Shown here: piece by piece, positions 1 through 11,209 of the stretch | Position numbering within the stretch: the stretch's first letter is position 1 | How the letters are laid out: every line of letters begins with the position of its first letter | Assembly (NCBI GenBank): GCA_023897205.1 | Contig: JAHWDD010000012.1 | Location: 806,001 to 870,000, forward strand | DNA length: 64,000 nucleotides | Direction of reading: 5' to 3' | DNA from: Exophiala sp. HKRS030 | Taxonomy: Eukaryota > Ascomycota > Eurotiomycetes > Chaetothyriales > Herpotrichiellaceae | Translations under genes and position numbers: made by a program | The notes under the pieces: generated by a model | Databases searched by the model: none | Told to the model about the DNA's origin: nothing | What the model saw: only the letters and a program-made list of their open reading frames with translations

Positions 1-1556
1 TCCCAATAGGCCCAACTCCCTGTAAGACCAGGACCGAGGACTTGGTGACGTTAAGATCCGGGTCATCAATCCGAGATGCAAGGTCCGCAGTGTTGTGAAA
101 CACAACAGCCGGACCGGTGTGGCTAAGAAGATGCCTGTATTTCGAAGCGGAAGCTTTTATTATGGCGCCGTTGGGCGCAAGATTCCCGCGGACGACTACT
201 AGAGATGAACTGGGGTAAAGAGGATCTGACAATGGACGTATGATCTGCTTCGAGTATGGAAAAGTCCCGGTACTTGGTGGAAGCGCATTGAGGACTTGAC
301 CAAGGGTTTGTCCAGTAATTGTCATGGTATCCAGGTGAAGCAGTGGTCGCAAAGTCAGAAGCAGGGCGCCCATACCACCGGCATTATGGAAGTCGCTCAT
401 GTAGTTATCTCCACTGGGTTTAAGATCGACTATTAAAGGCACCCTCTGACCAATCTCGGTGAAGGTATCGAGGTTGATAGTATTCACCAATGCCGGATGG
501 CGATTAATAATTGCCATCAGGTGGACAACTGCATTAGTGGAACCGCCGATGGCTTGTAGAACAACGATGGCATTTAAGAATGACTCCTTGGTCAGTAGAG
601 ACTGAGGGGCAAGCGCTCCGCCTGAAGCTACAATTTTGACAGCGTTGAGCCCCGTCGCTTCGGCCACTCTCAGTCGCATCGACGAGACAGCTGGGGCAGA
701 GGCACCCTCAAGAGGCATCATACCTAATGCCGCGGTAATACAAGCCATAGTACTCGCAGTGCCCATAACTCCACAAGTTCCAGCCTGCGTATTGATCAGT
801 CAATTGTGTGTTCTTAGCCAGAGGTCATTTCGTGCCTCTTACAGTCGGAGCCAGTTCCTCATTGATAGCACGAATATCCTCCATATCGACTCCTCCAGCT
901 CTGTAAGTGGCCCAGTTGTTGCGACAATCGGTACACGCACCGAGTCGCTTACCCCGAAAGCTTCCAGGGAGCATTGGGCCGGTAATGAGTGGCAACACTG
1001 GCTTGTTGGCTGAGATCCCACCCATCAGCTGTGCCGGTACCGTCTTGTCGCATCCTAATTCGTCATGTCAATACCATAGTCTAGTACTCCTCCTGGGGTA
1101 TCTTTTGATTTATAAAATTGTGTTTCACTCACCTCCTATCATGATACAAGCATCCATGGGCTGTGCCCGGATCATCTCCTCGGTGTCCATACTCATCAAG
1201 TTCCGCAGAAACATACTCGTGGGCGAAGAAAATGCCTCATGCAGACTTATGGTGGGAAAGTCCATAGGGAGTCCACCAGCAAGCAGGATACCTCGTTTGG
1301 CGGCTTCTATTAATTGTGGGCCGTTGGCATGGCAGGGGCTGAACGAGGACTGAGTGTTGATGATGCCAATGATGGGTCGATTTAGAGCTTCCTCAGAGTA
1401 GCCCAGGGCTTTGATAAAGACCTTCCGCAAGAATAGGGAGAAGTGAGCATCGCCGTACGAGGTAAGACCTTGTCGCAAGCCATAAGATGGGATTTTTTGT
1501 GAAAGGTCGTAATCATCTCGCAAGGAGACAGTCCCGTTGTCGATCTGTCGAGTCAT
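1..1556 (-). CDS. IlvD/Edd-family sugar-acid (dihydroxy-acid) dehydratase, partial
   Basis: Fe-S dehydratase that removes water from an aldonic acid or dihydroxy acid to give a 2-keto-3-deoxy product. Three exons are read: 1556-1133, 1054-843 and 784-1; the frame stays open to the window edge, so about 473 N-terminal residues of a roughly 600-residue protein are present. Three cluster cysteines are visible: Cys75 in SSFSPCHANGP, Cys143 in IGGCDKTVPA and Cys216 in GTCGVMGTAST. Their spacing (68 and 73) equals that which I recall for Caulobacter xylonate dehydratase (C60, C128, C201). The motif GACTDCR is also present. The ATG at 1556 is chosen because reading frame further upstream has only a TTG. 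Divergent from the regulator at 2461; the neighbouring xylose-dehydrogenase-like and semialdehyde dehydrogenase genes favour a sugar acid over the valine-pathway substrate. A branched-chain role cannot be excluded without the C-terminus. Confidence 0.9.
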
Positions 1557-2460
1557 TTCTAGTTCTGGGCTGGGAGTCAAACAAAGCGTGCTGAGATCTC
1601 AAGACTGTCTCTCTGCGGCATTGGCAATCGGACTGACTGCGACAAGGGACCATTGACAGGTATAGAGATGAACTGGGATTATTTTCCAATCGATGCGCTT
1701 GATGCTGATAGATGAGTGCTGCCATGAACCAACAGTCCGCAAGTCTGATTTGGTAGATTCCCGCACGAGCCTCGACTTGCACAATACAAGGCTCCACAGA
1801 GTAGGTCTAGCTGGTGTAGCGAGGTGAGCGGCATTTCCTGACAAGGTACTGTACTCCGTGTTGATCTGACCGGAGTCGATTTTCATAGGTCGGATTTCAT
1901 CTCCCAATCCGGCAGTGCGGCAAATCATGAACTTTCTTACATTTTATTCGGGGTTGAGGCCACGAGAGCAATCAAGATAATCCCTAGCAGAGATGACAAA
2001 AGGCGTAGTGTGTTTGCTTGTTGTCGACACACCCTGCTACGTACAGCTTGTCTCGATCTCTCCGTTGAAAATCTGTCGTTGACATGAAGCGACTGTATGG
2101 CCAGAGATACCTAGAGAGGTGGGCTTCTAGTGATAAAGATTTCCAAGGGTGCCTATAAGCTAGCTCTAGAGGAGCTTTCTAGGCTCTAGGCCCCCAGATA
2201 TTCGGGTAACCTACCCAAAATTGTCCCTACAGAATAAAGCCTGCCTCCACATTTTGAGTCGTCCGGTGTTTAGTTTTTAGTTTCTGAACTTCTTCTCCCC
2301 ACCATCTCGCACACACCCCAGAGTGCCCCTCCACTAGAACTTCCAACTACCACAATCGTACTAAGGGCTACATGATATACAGAGGAGGTCGTCATCCTCG
2401 TCACTTCAGCCACTCGCACCAACCTCATACTTCGATGATTCTGTCGTGGGACCGATCAAG
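1557..2460. other. Divergent intergenic region (dehydratase / regulator)
   Basis: About 0.9 kb between two diverging genes, so it should carry both promoters. Short open frames here (for example on the minus strand between 1600 and 1930) lack ATG starts or recognisable content. Nothing else is seen. Confidence 0.5.
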
Positions 2461-4586
2461 ATGTCGAACAACCTCACATTTGTAGAATATCAAGACCCAG
2501 GCGTACAAGCGCAGCGCATCCGGTCGCGAAGGGCCTGTAGTGAGTGTCGGCACAAGAAGGTGTGCATAGGAAAAGTCTCATCTTTGACCTTGCGGCGAGT
2601 CTAACCTGGATGTGCCAGAGACGATGCAGTCATCAGCTGCGAAAACCCTTTGGGCCTCAAACACGCGCCGGCCGAGGCTCGCACCTTACCGGGTTCCAGT
2701 CCATTGCCACGTCACAGAATACTCAACTCACTGATTCTCGGCCAGAGGCAGAAACTGAGCAAACAAGCCATGAGGATCCACATAGGTCGCCCAGTGTTCA
2801 ATCAATAACAGCTCCCCAGCAGCAGTATGACAAGCCTCGGAATGACCGGCAACATCAGCAGCTCCCTTCACGACATGGAGCGCAGAGTTACGCGGATCAA
2901 CCATGCACGTCTGATGAACACACTAGCCCCCCAACGACGCGCTTTGTTGGTGATCTGAATCCACAAACTCGACTGCTCCTTGGAAACAGTATCGCCCTTG
3001 ACGATGAACTGGAGGTTGGCAGAGGAGAGGTAGGAGTGTGGCTCCAGGCTCAGGCACGACCCTGCAGCAAATGTGGATGCCTCCCTGATACCTTCGTTAC
3101 ATCTTCTCCAGCATCCAGGGGTTTGCGATCACTCCCGTCAGATCTTCTATCCCAGAATACAATTAAAGGGCTGTCAGATCTTTACTTCACCAACGTCCAT
3201 CCGATCCTGCCACTCCTCAACAAAGAAGAGTACTGGCAGTCTTTGTCTTCGGGAACGAGCTCCACACCATTGTTGCACGTTGTATGTTTGCTTTCTGCCA
3301 AAGACAATGCGGCGGAGAAATTCTTGAAATTCTTATATTCTGGAGATACTCTGGTGTCAGTCCGGGAATTTTGCAGCCGCCTGTACATGTCGATCTCAGC
3401 GGCGCTCTCTCGGCGCAATAGTATGAGAAAGCTGACCCTGGTGCGCATACTTGGACTTCTTTCTTTGCACCACGAAGGCAGTGACGGTGCGGATCAAGCA
3501 TCCTGCTATATTGCCGAAGCCATCAACCATGCGCAAACGCTGACACTGCATTTGCCACGACCAGTCGATACCAACAACGAGCTTAAACGAGTTTTCTGGT
3601 GTCTTTGGACACTCGACCGATTGAATGCCGCGACCAATGCACGACCGTGCCATATGAGCGACGTTGACATATCTATCCCCGAGCTGACGCAAGAGGAATC
3701 TGGCTACGTCGCATTTGACGTGTGGTTTCGTATCGCCAGGATCCTGAACAAAGTCATCGAGTTCTATCGACCCAAACTCGAGGATCCCGTTTCCGGGTTG
3801 GACTCCGGGTTTCCAGCCTTTGAACAGATCATGGACGAAATGCACGCTTGGCAACTATCTCAATCCAGTATTGGTTGGTGAAACTTCTTGCTTGTCTTAC
3901 CAATTGGCTATTAGCTAACATCATTTGATCTAGCCACTCTCCATATCTTTTACCTCGCCATTGCAGTCCTTGGGCATCGTCTCAAGGCTATCACGAGCCT
4001 ACCACCACCCACTCCGGCAAGACTGCGGCAACAGCTTGCCACTGTCCAGGTCATCAGGTACATGGAGGACACGAACCGATTGAACGCGTTGCATCCATTT
4101 CCTATTGCCGTATATGCTGTATCGCTTGCCCTGTCTGTCTCTTATCAGCAGCTCAAATTCAGTCGTCTTCCCAGTGACCGGGAGGATGCGCGCCGCGATT
4201 TCCAGAAATGCTGCGTCATCATGCAGGAGCTGAGGCGTAAATGGGGCTGCGCCGATGCGATGGGGTCTCTGGCGCAGAAAATCTCTGCTGCGCTCGACCA
4301 TCCATCACTGCTTGATGAACTCCGGGCAAATCAGTGTGGTCCCGTGAGCAACGACAGTAGCTTAACAGGCAATTCAGGAGCTGGTATAACACAGAAACAG
4401 TGTGAAGACCACCAAATATCGGCTTTATCAGCGGGCGAACATCCGTTGAACTATCAAATGTTATTTACCGGGTTAGACACCATGGACGATATTTCTTGGA
4501 TGAACTTGGGCGCCGGAGACCCAAGCGAAGTCGGGCATGACAACTTCCCTTCAATTAACTTCAACGACCATTGTAGTTCTTGGTAA
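2461..4586 (+). CDS. Fungal-specific transcription factor with incomplete Zn2Cys6 cluster
   Basis: Putative nuclear regulator of the adjoining sugar genes. Exons 2461-2559, 2619 to about 3871 and about 3934-4586. The first exon encodes RSRRACSECRHKK and the second continues RRC, giving the first three cysteines with correct spacing (C-x2-C-x6-C). The expected second cysteine triad is absent in the next 30 residues (SHQLRKPFGPQTRAG...). The rest is a convincing fungal_trans regulatory domain: NVHPILPLLNKEEYW, then FWCLWTLDRLNAATNARPCHMSDVDI, and a C-terminal SIATLHIFYLAIAVLGHRL after the last intron. The 59 bp first intron has GTGTGC, a CTAAC branch site and CAG, so the splice looks real. Either the DNA-binding domain is degenerate, or a frameshift hides the second half. 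Regulatory target is inferred from position only. Confidence 0.75.
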
Positions 4587-5250
4587 AGCCTCTCGATTCA
4601 TGGTTCAGTACTATTTTTTGATTCCGATTTACCTGCCCTTTTCCATTCTGGTAGGTTACGAATCATTGGAAGAGGCTGTAGCCTGGAATTAGGCTTCTGT
4701 GCAACACAAAACTCATACTGAGGTAACTACAAAGCAGAGCATGATATTAAAAGGAAGCAAGCTACTCCTTCTAGCGATTGCATACTTGTCAAGATCATTG
4801 GATACACGGCACCGGCTGACTTCTTTGGTAATATTCCGAGGGAATTTAGTCGCTGAAAAATGATATCTGTTAAAATGTCGCTATTGTGGCCACAATAATT
4901 TGAGTCCTACGGAGAGCGTACCAACCACTTAGCGAAGGGATCAAAATCGTGACCCTCTATATCTCCTTGTCGTACCCCATTTGGCTGTTGTCACCGGACC
5001 AGTAGGATGAGAACGAGTGGACGATTTCCATGTTGGGCAAGTTCAAACTCCTCGAGATCATCCCTGCTCATTGCAGTGATTTCGTTCTCCAGTTTTCATT
5101 TTCGGTTTTAACGGAGCATGAGAACGAAATATAATGACCGCTTGTCAGCACTGGCTCTCAACGATCCTCCAAATGCCACAACATACCTCTTCAATCTATT
5201 GTACTCCACTTTATTCACCAAATATTTTGTCAGTAGCATCAGAATTCAGT
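4587..5250. other. Intergenic region, no gene seen
   Basis: Between the regulator and the transaldolase, which are co-directional. It should include the transaldolase promoter. The open frame beginning near 5118 runs through the first two transaldolase exons and introns and is not a separate gene. Confidence 0.5.
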
Positions 5251-6645
5251 ATGCCTACAGCTCTAGAAAATCTCAAAGCCACTGGTACTGTATGTATCTA
5301 ATGAAAGTCTACAAGGACTTAACACCCTATCGATATCATAAGCTGACGTCTAGATCAACTCACGATAGATTGTCGTCTGCGACTCTGGTTGGTCTCCTCC
5401 CTAACACACGAAGCCCTTGCAAACTTTTGAAAATTCGGATGCTAACCTGCTCCAGGTGACTATGGTAGTAAGCCGTGCCCGGTATTGTCTTTTCATCACG
5501 AATCTATCCCGCATGCAACTTTCTTTTGTTCACCACATTCAAATTGTTGACGCTTGCAGCTATCGCCAAATATAAACCTCAAGACACTACTACGAATCCT
5601 TTCTTAATCCTCGAGGCCTCTCGAAACCCGCAATATGCACATCTGGTCGACGCTGCTGTGGATTACGGCCGGAGCCAGGTGAGAAGACCACGATTTTGCT
5701 TGATAGCTACTGACCTGCTGCAGGGTACTACCCTAAATGACAAGGTTGATGCTGCCCTCGACCGTCTCTTGGTAGAGTTCGGGCGAGAAATTCTCAAAAT
5801 AATCCCTGGCAAGGTCTCAACGGAGGTTGATGCTCGCTTCTCCTTTGATACAAAGGCCACAGTTGAAAAGGCGCTCCATATCGTCAATGCATGTACATCG
5901 AGAAGTCCATCGCCAACTTGGCCAACGCTGACCATGCTTCGTAGCTGTACGAAATCATTGGAATCTCTAAAGACCGCGTCCTCATCAAGATTGCTGCAAC
6001 CTGGGAGGGCATCCAAGCCACCAAAATCCTCCAGAGAGAGCACGGTGTCAATTGTAACTTGACATTAATATTCTCCATCATTCAAGCCATTACTGCGGCC
6101 GAGGCCGGAGCATTTTTGATATCACCGTTCGTCGCCCGTGTAAAGGACTGGTACAAAGCCACAACCGGCCAGAAACACTTTACCCCACAAGAGCACCCTG
6201 GCGTCAAGTCTGTCCGGACCATCTTTAACTACTACAAGAAGTTTGGCTACGAGACGATTGTCATGGGTGCTTCTTTCCGAGAGAAGTCTGAGGTCTTCGA
6301 GCTAGCTGGCTGCGATTACCTCACGATTCCTGTATGTATCCCAACACTCCCTTCACATTCCCCGAAAGTGGTCACATCATGATAACTTACTCGAGACAGC
6401 CTTCACTCCTAGAAGAGCTCATGTCATCTCAAGAACGCGTCAAGCAGAGTCTGAGCCCTGAAGATACCGCATCACTAGAGGTCACAAACAAAAGCTATAT
6501 CGAAAACGAAGCAGACTTTCGCTTCGACATGAACGAGGATGCCATGGCCTCTGAGAAGCTTCGTGAAGGTATCTCAAAATTTGCGGCTGATGCAGTCACT
6601 CTGAAAGACATCCTCAAGAAGAAGGTGGAGGATTCGCAGAGATAA
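5251..6645 (+). CDS. Transaldolase
   Basis: Transfers a dihydroxyacetone unit between sugar phosphates in the non-oxidative pentose phosphate pathway; cytosolic. Seven exons: 5251-5289, 5369-5387, 5456-5464, 5560-5678, 5724-5888, 5945-6331 and 6400-6645, joining in frame to 327 residues, the normal length. The translation starts [13 protein letters not shown], then [42 protein letters not shown], and [14 protein letters not shown], where Lys132 is the Schiff-base lysine, the same number I recall for E. coli TalB. The family block [15 protein letters not shown] follows. Exon 3 is only 9 bases and intron 5 appears to use a GC donor (5889). The gene is probably a second, pathway-dedicated paralogue rather than the housekeeping copy, an inference from its sugar-catabolic surroundings. 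Confidence 0.93.
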
Positions 6646-7332
6646 ACAGGACTCTACAAACGAAGAATTCAAACATCATGAGTGAGAAGCAGTGAGGGTC
6701 GAGATATTTTCCCCTTTCCCTGGTTGCAGTATTTTAGAAGGTGGTAGCAAGCAGAGCAAATTGATCAAGGAAACGAACGATTCGTGAGTGTGCCGATAGT
6801 TTTGTTGTCCACCAATGGTGTGGAGATTTGAGATTATTTATTGTGTTAAGCGGCTAGCCCTCAGCTTGTCTAGTTCGCATTGTGTGAAACCACAAACGCT
6901 GGTATTTAGGAGGAGAGCAGGTAATTGCTATAGGCATGTAAATTTGTCATCAAGGAAATTACGTGTATATATTAAGGATGACGAGAATAACATGAATTGA
7001 TCATGGCGTTGACTTCCCGATTAAGAGATGCCATGATATAGCCCCGAGGATTCAGCCCTTCATGAGGGTGGATCCACTCACCGTCCGGAGCAGTATCTGG
7101 ACCGGAAAGTGGTCTTGTGTGTTCTCAGGATGAACTGTCTTGTTGATGCTGATCAAAATTTAGTCTTTGGCTTGGCCGACGCAAGAAATGCTACTTTAGT
7201 TGACCCCATGACACTGGTAGTGGTGTTCGGTACGTTGGAGAGACACCTCCTGAGTACAAGTATAATATACGTGCTTGAGATTCTTGTAAGCATCGCGAGT
7301 CGGTTCTTGAAGGTCTCTATATTATGACTAAC
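6646..7332. other. Convergent intergenic region, no gene seen
   Basis: About 690 bp between the 3' ends of the transaldolase and the SDR. Short open frames near 6815 and 7109 have no recognisable content. It should hold both 3' untranslated regions. Confidence 0.5.
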
Positions 7333-8254
7333 TTATTTAGTCGAACAAGTAATACCTCCATCCACCACGAGCTTCTGTCCGGTGATGTATTTTGATTGAT
7401 CCGAAGCCAGAAAAGCGACTGCTGAAGCAACGTCAGACGAGCTACCCTGCTTGCCCATCGGCACTGCGCCGTCTCTTTTTTTGATGAGGCCCTCGAGATC
7501 ACCGTTTGCATACTTGTCGGCCAGCATACCTATTAACGGCGTATGCATGAGACCTGGTACCACAACATTCAACCTGATGCCCTTCGCAGCGTAGAGAATT
7601 GCAGTGGCTTTAGTGAACTGTATCACCCCTGCCTTGGTGGAAGCGTACGCAACCTGAGGTTTGCCGATATACCGCATGCCCTATACGTGATACGTTCTCG
7701 TTAGTGATGGATGCCTAGGTTCAGCACAGACAATTGCAGTGAGACTGTTGGAGTTTAAAAGTCAGGGTAGCACTTACAGCAATGCTTGCTATGTTTACGA
7801 CAACACCGCTACCTTGCTTCTCCATGATTGGCAGTACAAAGTGGCAGCACAGATACACCGACCTGAGATTAACGTCTGTTTGTTTGTCCCAAACATCCGG
7901 CTTCATCTGTGCCGGTCCACCAGGTTCTGACATTCCGACGTTATTGACCAAAACATCGATTCTGCCGTATTTAGCCATGCAAGCATCGACCATGGCCTTG
8001 ACATCATTTTCGACCGTGACATCGGCATGCACCACGTCGCATATTCCACCCTCGGATTGTATTCGCTGCTGTGTGTATTCGGCCGCAGGCAAGCGAACGT
8101 CGCAACCAAAGACCCTTGCACCGTTTTTCGCTAGTACTCGAGCAGTGGCAGCCCCGTTGCCGTACATCTTGGGATCGCCGTTCTGGCCGATACCCGTCAA
8201 CAAGACAACCTTGCCTTTGAACTCGGAGTATATTCCACCTCCTTCTGCGTCCAT
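7333..8254 (-). CDS. Short-chain dehydrogenase/reductase (SDR)
   Basis: NAD(P)-dependent oxidoreductase of the classical SDR type, substrate unknown; a sugar, sugar acid or polyol is plausible from context. Two exons, 8254-7778 and 7680-7333, give 274 residues. Visible: the nucleotide site TGIGQNGDPKMYGNGAA, which is longer than the usual TGxxxGIG loop; NNVG; and the catalytic set Ser157 (NIAS), Tyr171 and Lys175 (YASTK). A C-terminal DGG motif (VVDGG) ends the fold as usual. The ATG at 8254 is the first in frame after an upstream stop. The gene lies between the transaldolase and a sugar permease. Codon use resembles its neighbours. Confidence 0.92.
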
Positions 8255-9036
8255 GTCGGCCTGCTAGCCGTACCCGGTCACGAGTTCGTAATTTGTGAAA
8301 GAGGTGCAAAGGTAGTCCGGTCGCTGGTAATGTTGTTCAGCTACCACAAAAGATTCAAAAGTCCAATTTGTAGGGTAGAAGGGTTGGGAACATGATATCT
8401 CAATCTCTGATTGTCCAGCGCTCGGCTTCGTCGACACTCGGCACCCTACGCAGGCCGCTTGAAAATCTTCTGTTTCTTTTTGGAGAATGCCACTCCGCCT
8501 CTCCAGACTATGGTTGTTCTTACCTTTCATGCCGGGTGGCAAGCGGCGTTACATTCCTAACAAAGAATCTGCCGGAAGGCAAAGTAGCCATATTGTAATT
8601 AGTCTACTCGAAGGTTTTCCCAATTCATCGTTGCCTCCGCCTTTTCCGTCACACTTCCAGGTTTGGATGAGTCTCAATTGGAATTTAACCCGGTTCAATT
8701 GTTACTGATGGGGTTATGTGTTTAACATAGTTTACACTTTTGATATGGCTGAGAGATTGCGCAGCTAACCCTATTCCCTTCCACTCGCATATGGGAAAGC
8801 AAGTCGGCATACACAATATCTACATGATCAGGAACAAAAGATTAGTAGTAAGATAATATTTTCAGCAGTTCAGCGGTAACGATATTAAAGGAGAGTTAAG
8901 CAATAGTCACTACCGACTATTCAACTACCACTGAAGTAAGCCTGACTGGCGTCGGTCTATACTATCGGACGGACTAATTGATAGGTAGACGATCATAATC
9001 CCGCCCAGACGTTGTTCTCAGTCACCACCCGGACAA
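8255..9036. other. Intergenic region, no gene seen
   Basis: Upstream of the SDR and downstream of the permease. It should hold the SDR promoter next to 8255. No convincing coding frame on either strand; frames between 8264 and 8710 have no recognisable content. Confidence 0.5.
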
Positions 9037-10695
9037 TCAAGCTTGCGATGTGACTTCTTCCGTCAGCTCGTCACTATACGGGTCGATTTTGGTGGTTTTG
9101 AACTTCCTCGCTGGCACACGCTTGCGAAAGAGTATGTCCAACTCCTCATATGTTCGTCCTTTGAGCTCCGGAAGCCTAAAATAGACCCAGATGACTGACA
9201 GGAAACAGGTTCCCGCAAATAAAAGGCCAGTTTTGCCCTTCCAGCCGGCTTGAGTTGGATTCAACATGTATGGGGTTGCAACGTTGAATATAATGTAGAA
9301 GAAGTAGAATGAATTTCTGCCAATGGCGATTGTCTTTCCACGCAGCCTGGTGGCTGAGACCTCACTGACAATGCAGAAGGCGAGTGGGCCAATCGAGATG
9401 TCGTAGAGACAGACCCAGACGACTAACATTGCAGAGGTAGCCCATTTGCTCCCACCGTTAGAGCTCGGCGCGAACCCTACACAGCCCATAACCAACAGAA
9501 CAACGGTCATGATGGAAAGGCCAGCCAAGCAAATGGAGCGCCGACCAAACCAAGTGATCAGGAACCAGGAGCCTAACGTCCCGCATAGTCCGACACCATA
9601 GAATGCGATGGTCATATCGAAGGCAATCGTATTAGGCAAGCCCGCCTGCTCGAAAAAATAGGTGTTGAAGGGTTGTAGTGGCAAACCCGAGAAGATGGGA
9701 AGGGCCCAGGTGATAGCAGCGATTTCTGTTCGGCGGAGGTCAACGCCCCGGAAGCAGTCGACGTATGATCCAGTTTCGGTCTCGCGCTCCATCCTGTCTG
9801 TGTGGATCATCATCGCCAGTGTCGCCTTTGTATCGGTTTGATCTGACGAAAGTCTCTTCAGAGACTGTTCGGCTTCCTCCAGCCGGTCCTGACGTAAGAG
9901 CCACCAAGGCGATTCGGGACAAAACAACATTCCCACAAACAATGGCACAGGCCAAGCCCATTGAAGAGCGAAGGGGATGTCGTATGCCCATCTACTCATC
10001 ATGGTGGAGGTCCCGCGTAAAACCCCCGCAGATATCAGCTGTCCAATGATCCAGGTCAAGTTGATGAACGTCGTGAGGTAGCCGCGAAGCACCATGGGAC
10101 AGACTTCGGAAGCATACGCCGGCGCTGTTGTGTTGAAAATTCCCCAGGGGATTCCACAAAGGATCTCGCCGACAAGCAAAACTGGCAGGGATTGGCCAAA
10201 GACGAGGATGAAGGTAAAAGCCGAGATCAGAACATAGCATACCAACATGAGGCGCTTCATGCCGTATTTCTCAGCGAGGTAGCCGTTCAAGAGAATGCCA
10301 ATGATGATCCCGACCTTGCCGCTAAGGCTCAGACCTGTTTGCCAGGGGGCAGTGATTTGTTTTCCGTCCTTGTAAGGCACGCCAAAATCTCTTTGAAAAG
10401 CCTTCAGGGCAAAGAGCGAGGGCACAAAGGCTGTGTCGTATCCCTCCATCACGCATGCTGCAGAGACGAACACGGACCATACCACTGCTCTGGGGTACAG
10501 GCGGAGAGCGTCTAAAAGCTTCAGGCTGTGTTCTCGTTGCGTGGCCTGTTTGGCATCCCGGACAATGTCGTCCCAAGACTTTTCATCCCGCCCCTTCTGG
10601 TCGTGAGTAGCAGGCTCTCGGACTTCGTCCATCTCCAAATGATCGACGATAGGCTTTGAAGCGTCCATTGACCCGAGCACACCTTGAGAAGACAT
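9037..10695 (-). CDS. MFS sugar permease (maltose/alpha-glucoside permease type)
   Basis: Plasma-membrane sugar:proton symporter of the fungal sugar porter family, 552 residues, intronless, ATG at 10695. The N-terminal cytoplasmic tail of about 60 residues leads into DALRLYPRAVVWSVFVSAAC and VMEGYDTAF, followed by GYLAEKYGMKR between helices 2 and 3, GEILCGIPWG, the ASEVCPMVLRGYL loop, PESPWWLLR after helix 6, the long central loop, and FRLPELKGRTYEELD after helix 12. These are the signatures of the alpha-glucoside permease branch. It is divergent, across 514 bp, from the xylose-dehydrogenase-like gene at 11210, so the two probably share regulation. A paralogue lies at 60182. Actual substrate cannot be read from the sequence. 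Confidence 0.93.
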   Translation of the reverse strand: MSSQGVLGSMDASKPIVDHLEMDEVREPATHDQKGRDEKSWDDIVRDAKQATQREHSLKLLDALRLYPRAVVWSVFVSAACVMEGYDTAFVPSLFALKAFQRDFGVPYKDGKQITAPWQTGLSLSGKVGIIIGILLNGYLAEKYGMKRLMLVCYVLISAFTFILVFGQSLPVLLVGEILCGIPWGIFNTTAPAYASEVCPMVLRGYLTTFINLTWIIGQLISAGVLRGTSTMMSRWAYDIPFALQWAWPVPLFVGMLFCPESPWWLLRQDRLEEAEQSLKRLSSDQTDTKATLAMMIHTDRMERETETGSYVDCFRGVDLRRTEIAAITWALPIFSGLPLQPFNTYFFEQAGLPNTIAFDMTIAFYGVGLCGTLGSWFLITWFGRRSICLAGLSIMTVVLLVMGCVGFAPSSNGGSKWATSAMLVVWVCLYDISIGPLAFCIVSEVSATRLRGKTIAIGRNSFYFFYIIFNVATPYMLNPTQAGWKGKTGLLFAGTCFLSVIWVYFRLPELKGRTYEELDILFRKRVPARKFKTTKIDPYSDELTEEVTSQA

Positions 10696-11209
10696 CTGAT
10701 CCCGATTTGATGGTCGAAAAAGAAGAGTTTTTGAGATTTTCCAACGGAAGAGAAGCTGGCTAGATATACACGGCTCACATAGCCTCGTACCACGCGGGAT
10801 TGGCTCCTCTGCTTAGGCATGGAAGTCTTCTTGAAGCTCTTTCGAGTAGTGAAGTCCGCACCCGCATTGAGCTTCTCCAGATCTACAATTTTTGGGGAGC
10901 TTTGGAACTCCCGCTTCATGGAGAGAAATCGGATCTAGTGTGAAATTGGCCGTGCGGCTTTGATTTATCCAACCATAGTCTCTACCCCACGTTGCGGCAT
11001 TCCAACTGGAGAAATCATTGCTGCAGCGCGATCGAGCGCGGGTTCGTGCCCGCATTAGGCACATCCCGCTATCTGGCTGGCTGGACATCGGGGTTTGCCT
11101 AAGCGATATCCAGTATGACTTAATGCGACAAACTGGTTGAAAGCCTTTCAGTTGCCTCACCCTCGCTCGCAGCAGTCAAGAAAACTCCGAGTACGGGCTG
11201 CAAACTATC
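10696..11209. promoter_or_regulatory. Shared divergent promoter region (permease / dehydrogenase)
   Basis: A 514 bp region between two diverging genes and so carrying both promoters. A GGCTAG hexamer at 10758-10763 matches the XlnR-type consensus GGCTAR; one hexamer is weak evidence. Confidence 0.5.

Noticed and set aside
1513..1928. Minus-strand frames upstream of the dehydratase
   Set aside because: They overlap the dehydratase start region, lack recognisable content and read into its likely promoter.
10758..10763. XlnR-type GGCTAG hexamer as proof of xylose regulation
   Set aside because: A single 6-base match is expected by chance in 500 bp; noted only as a possibility inside the promoter entry.
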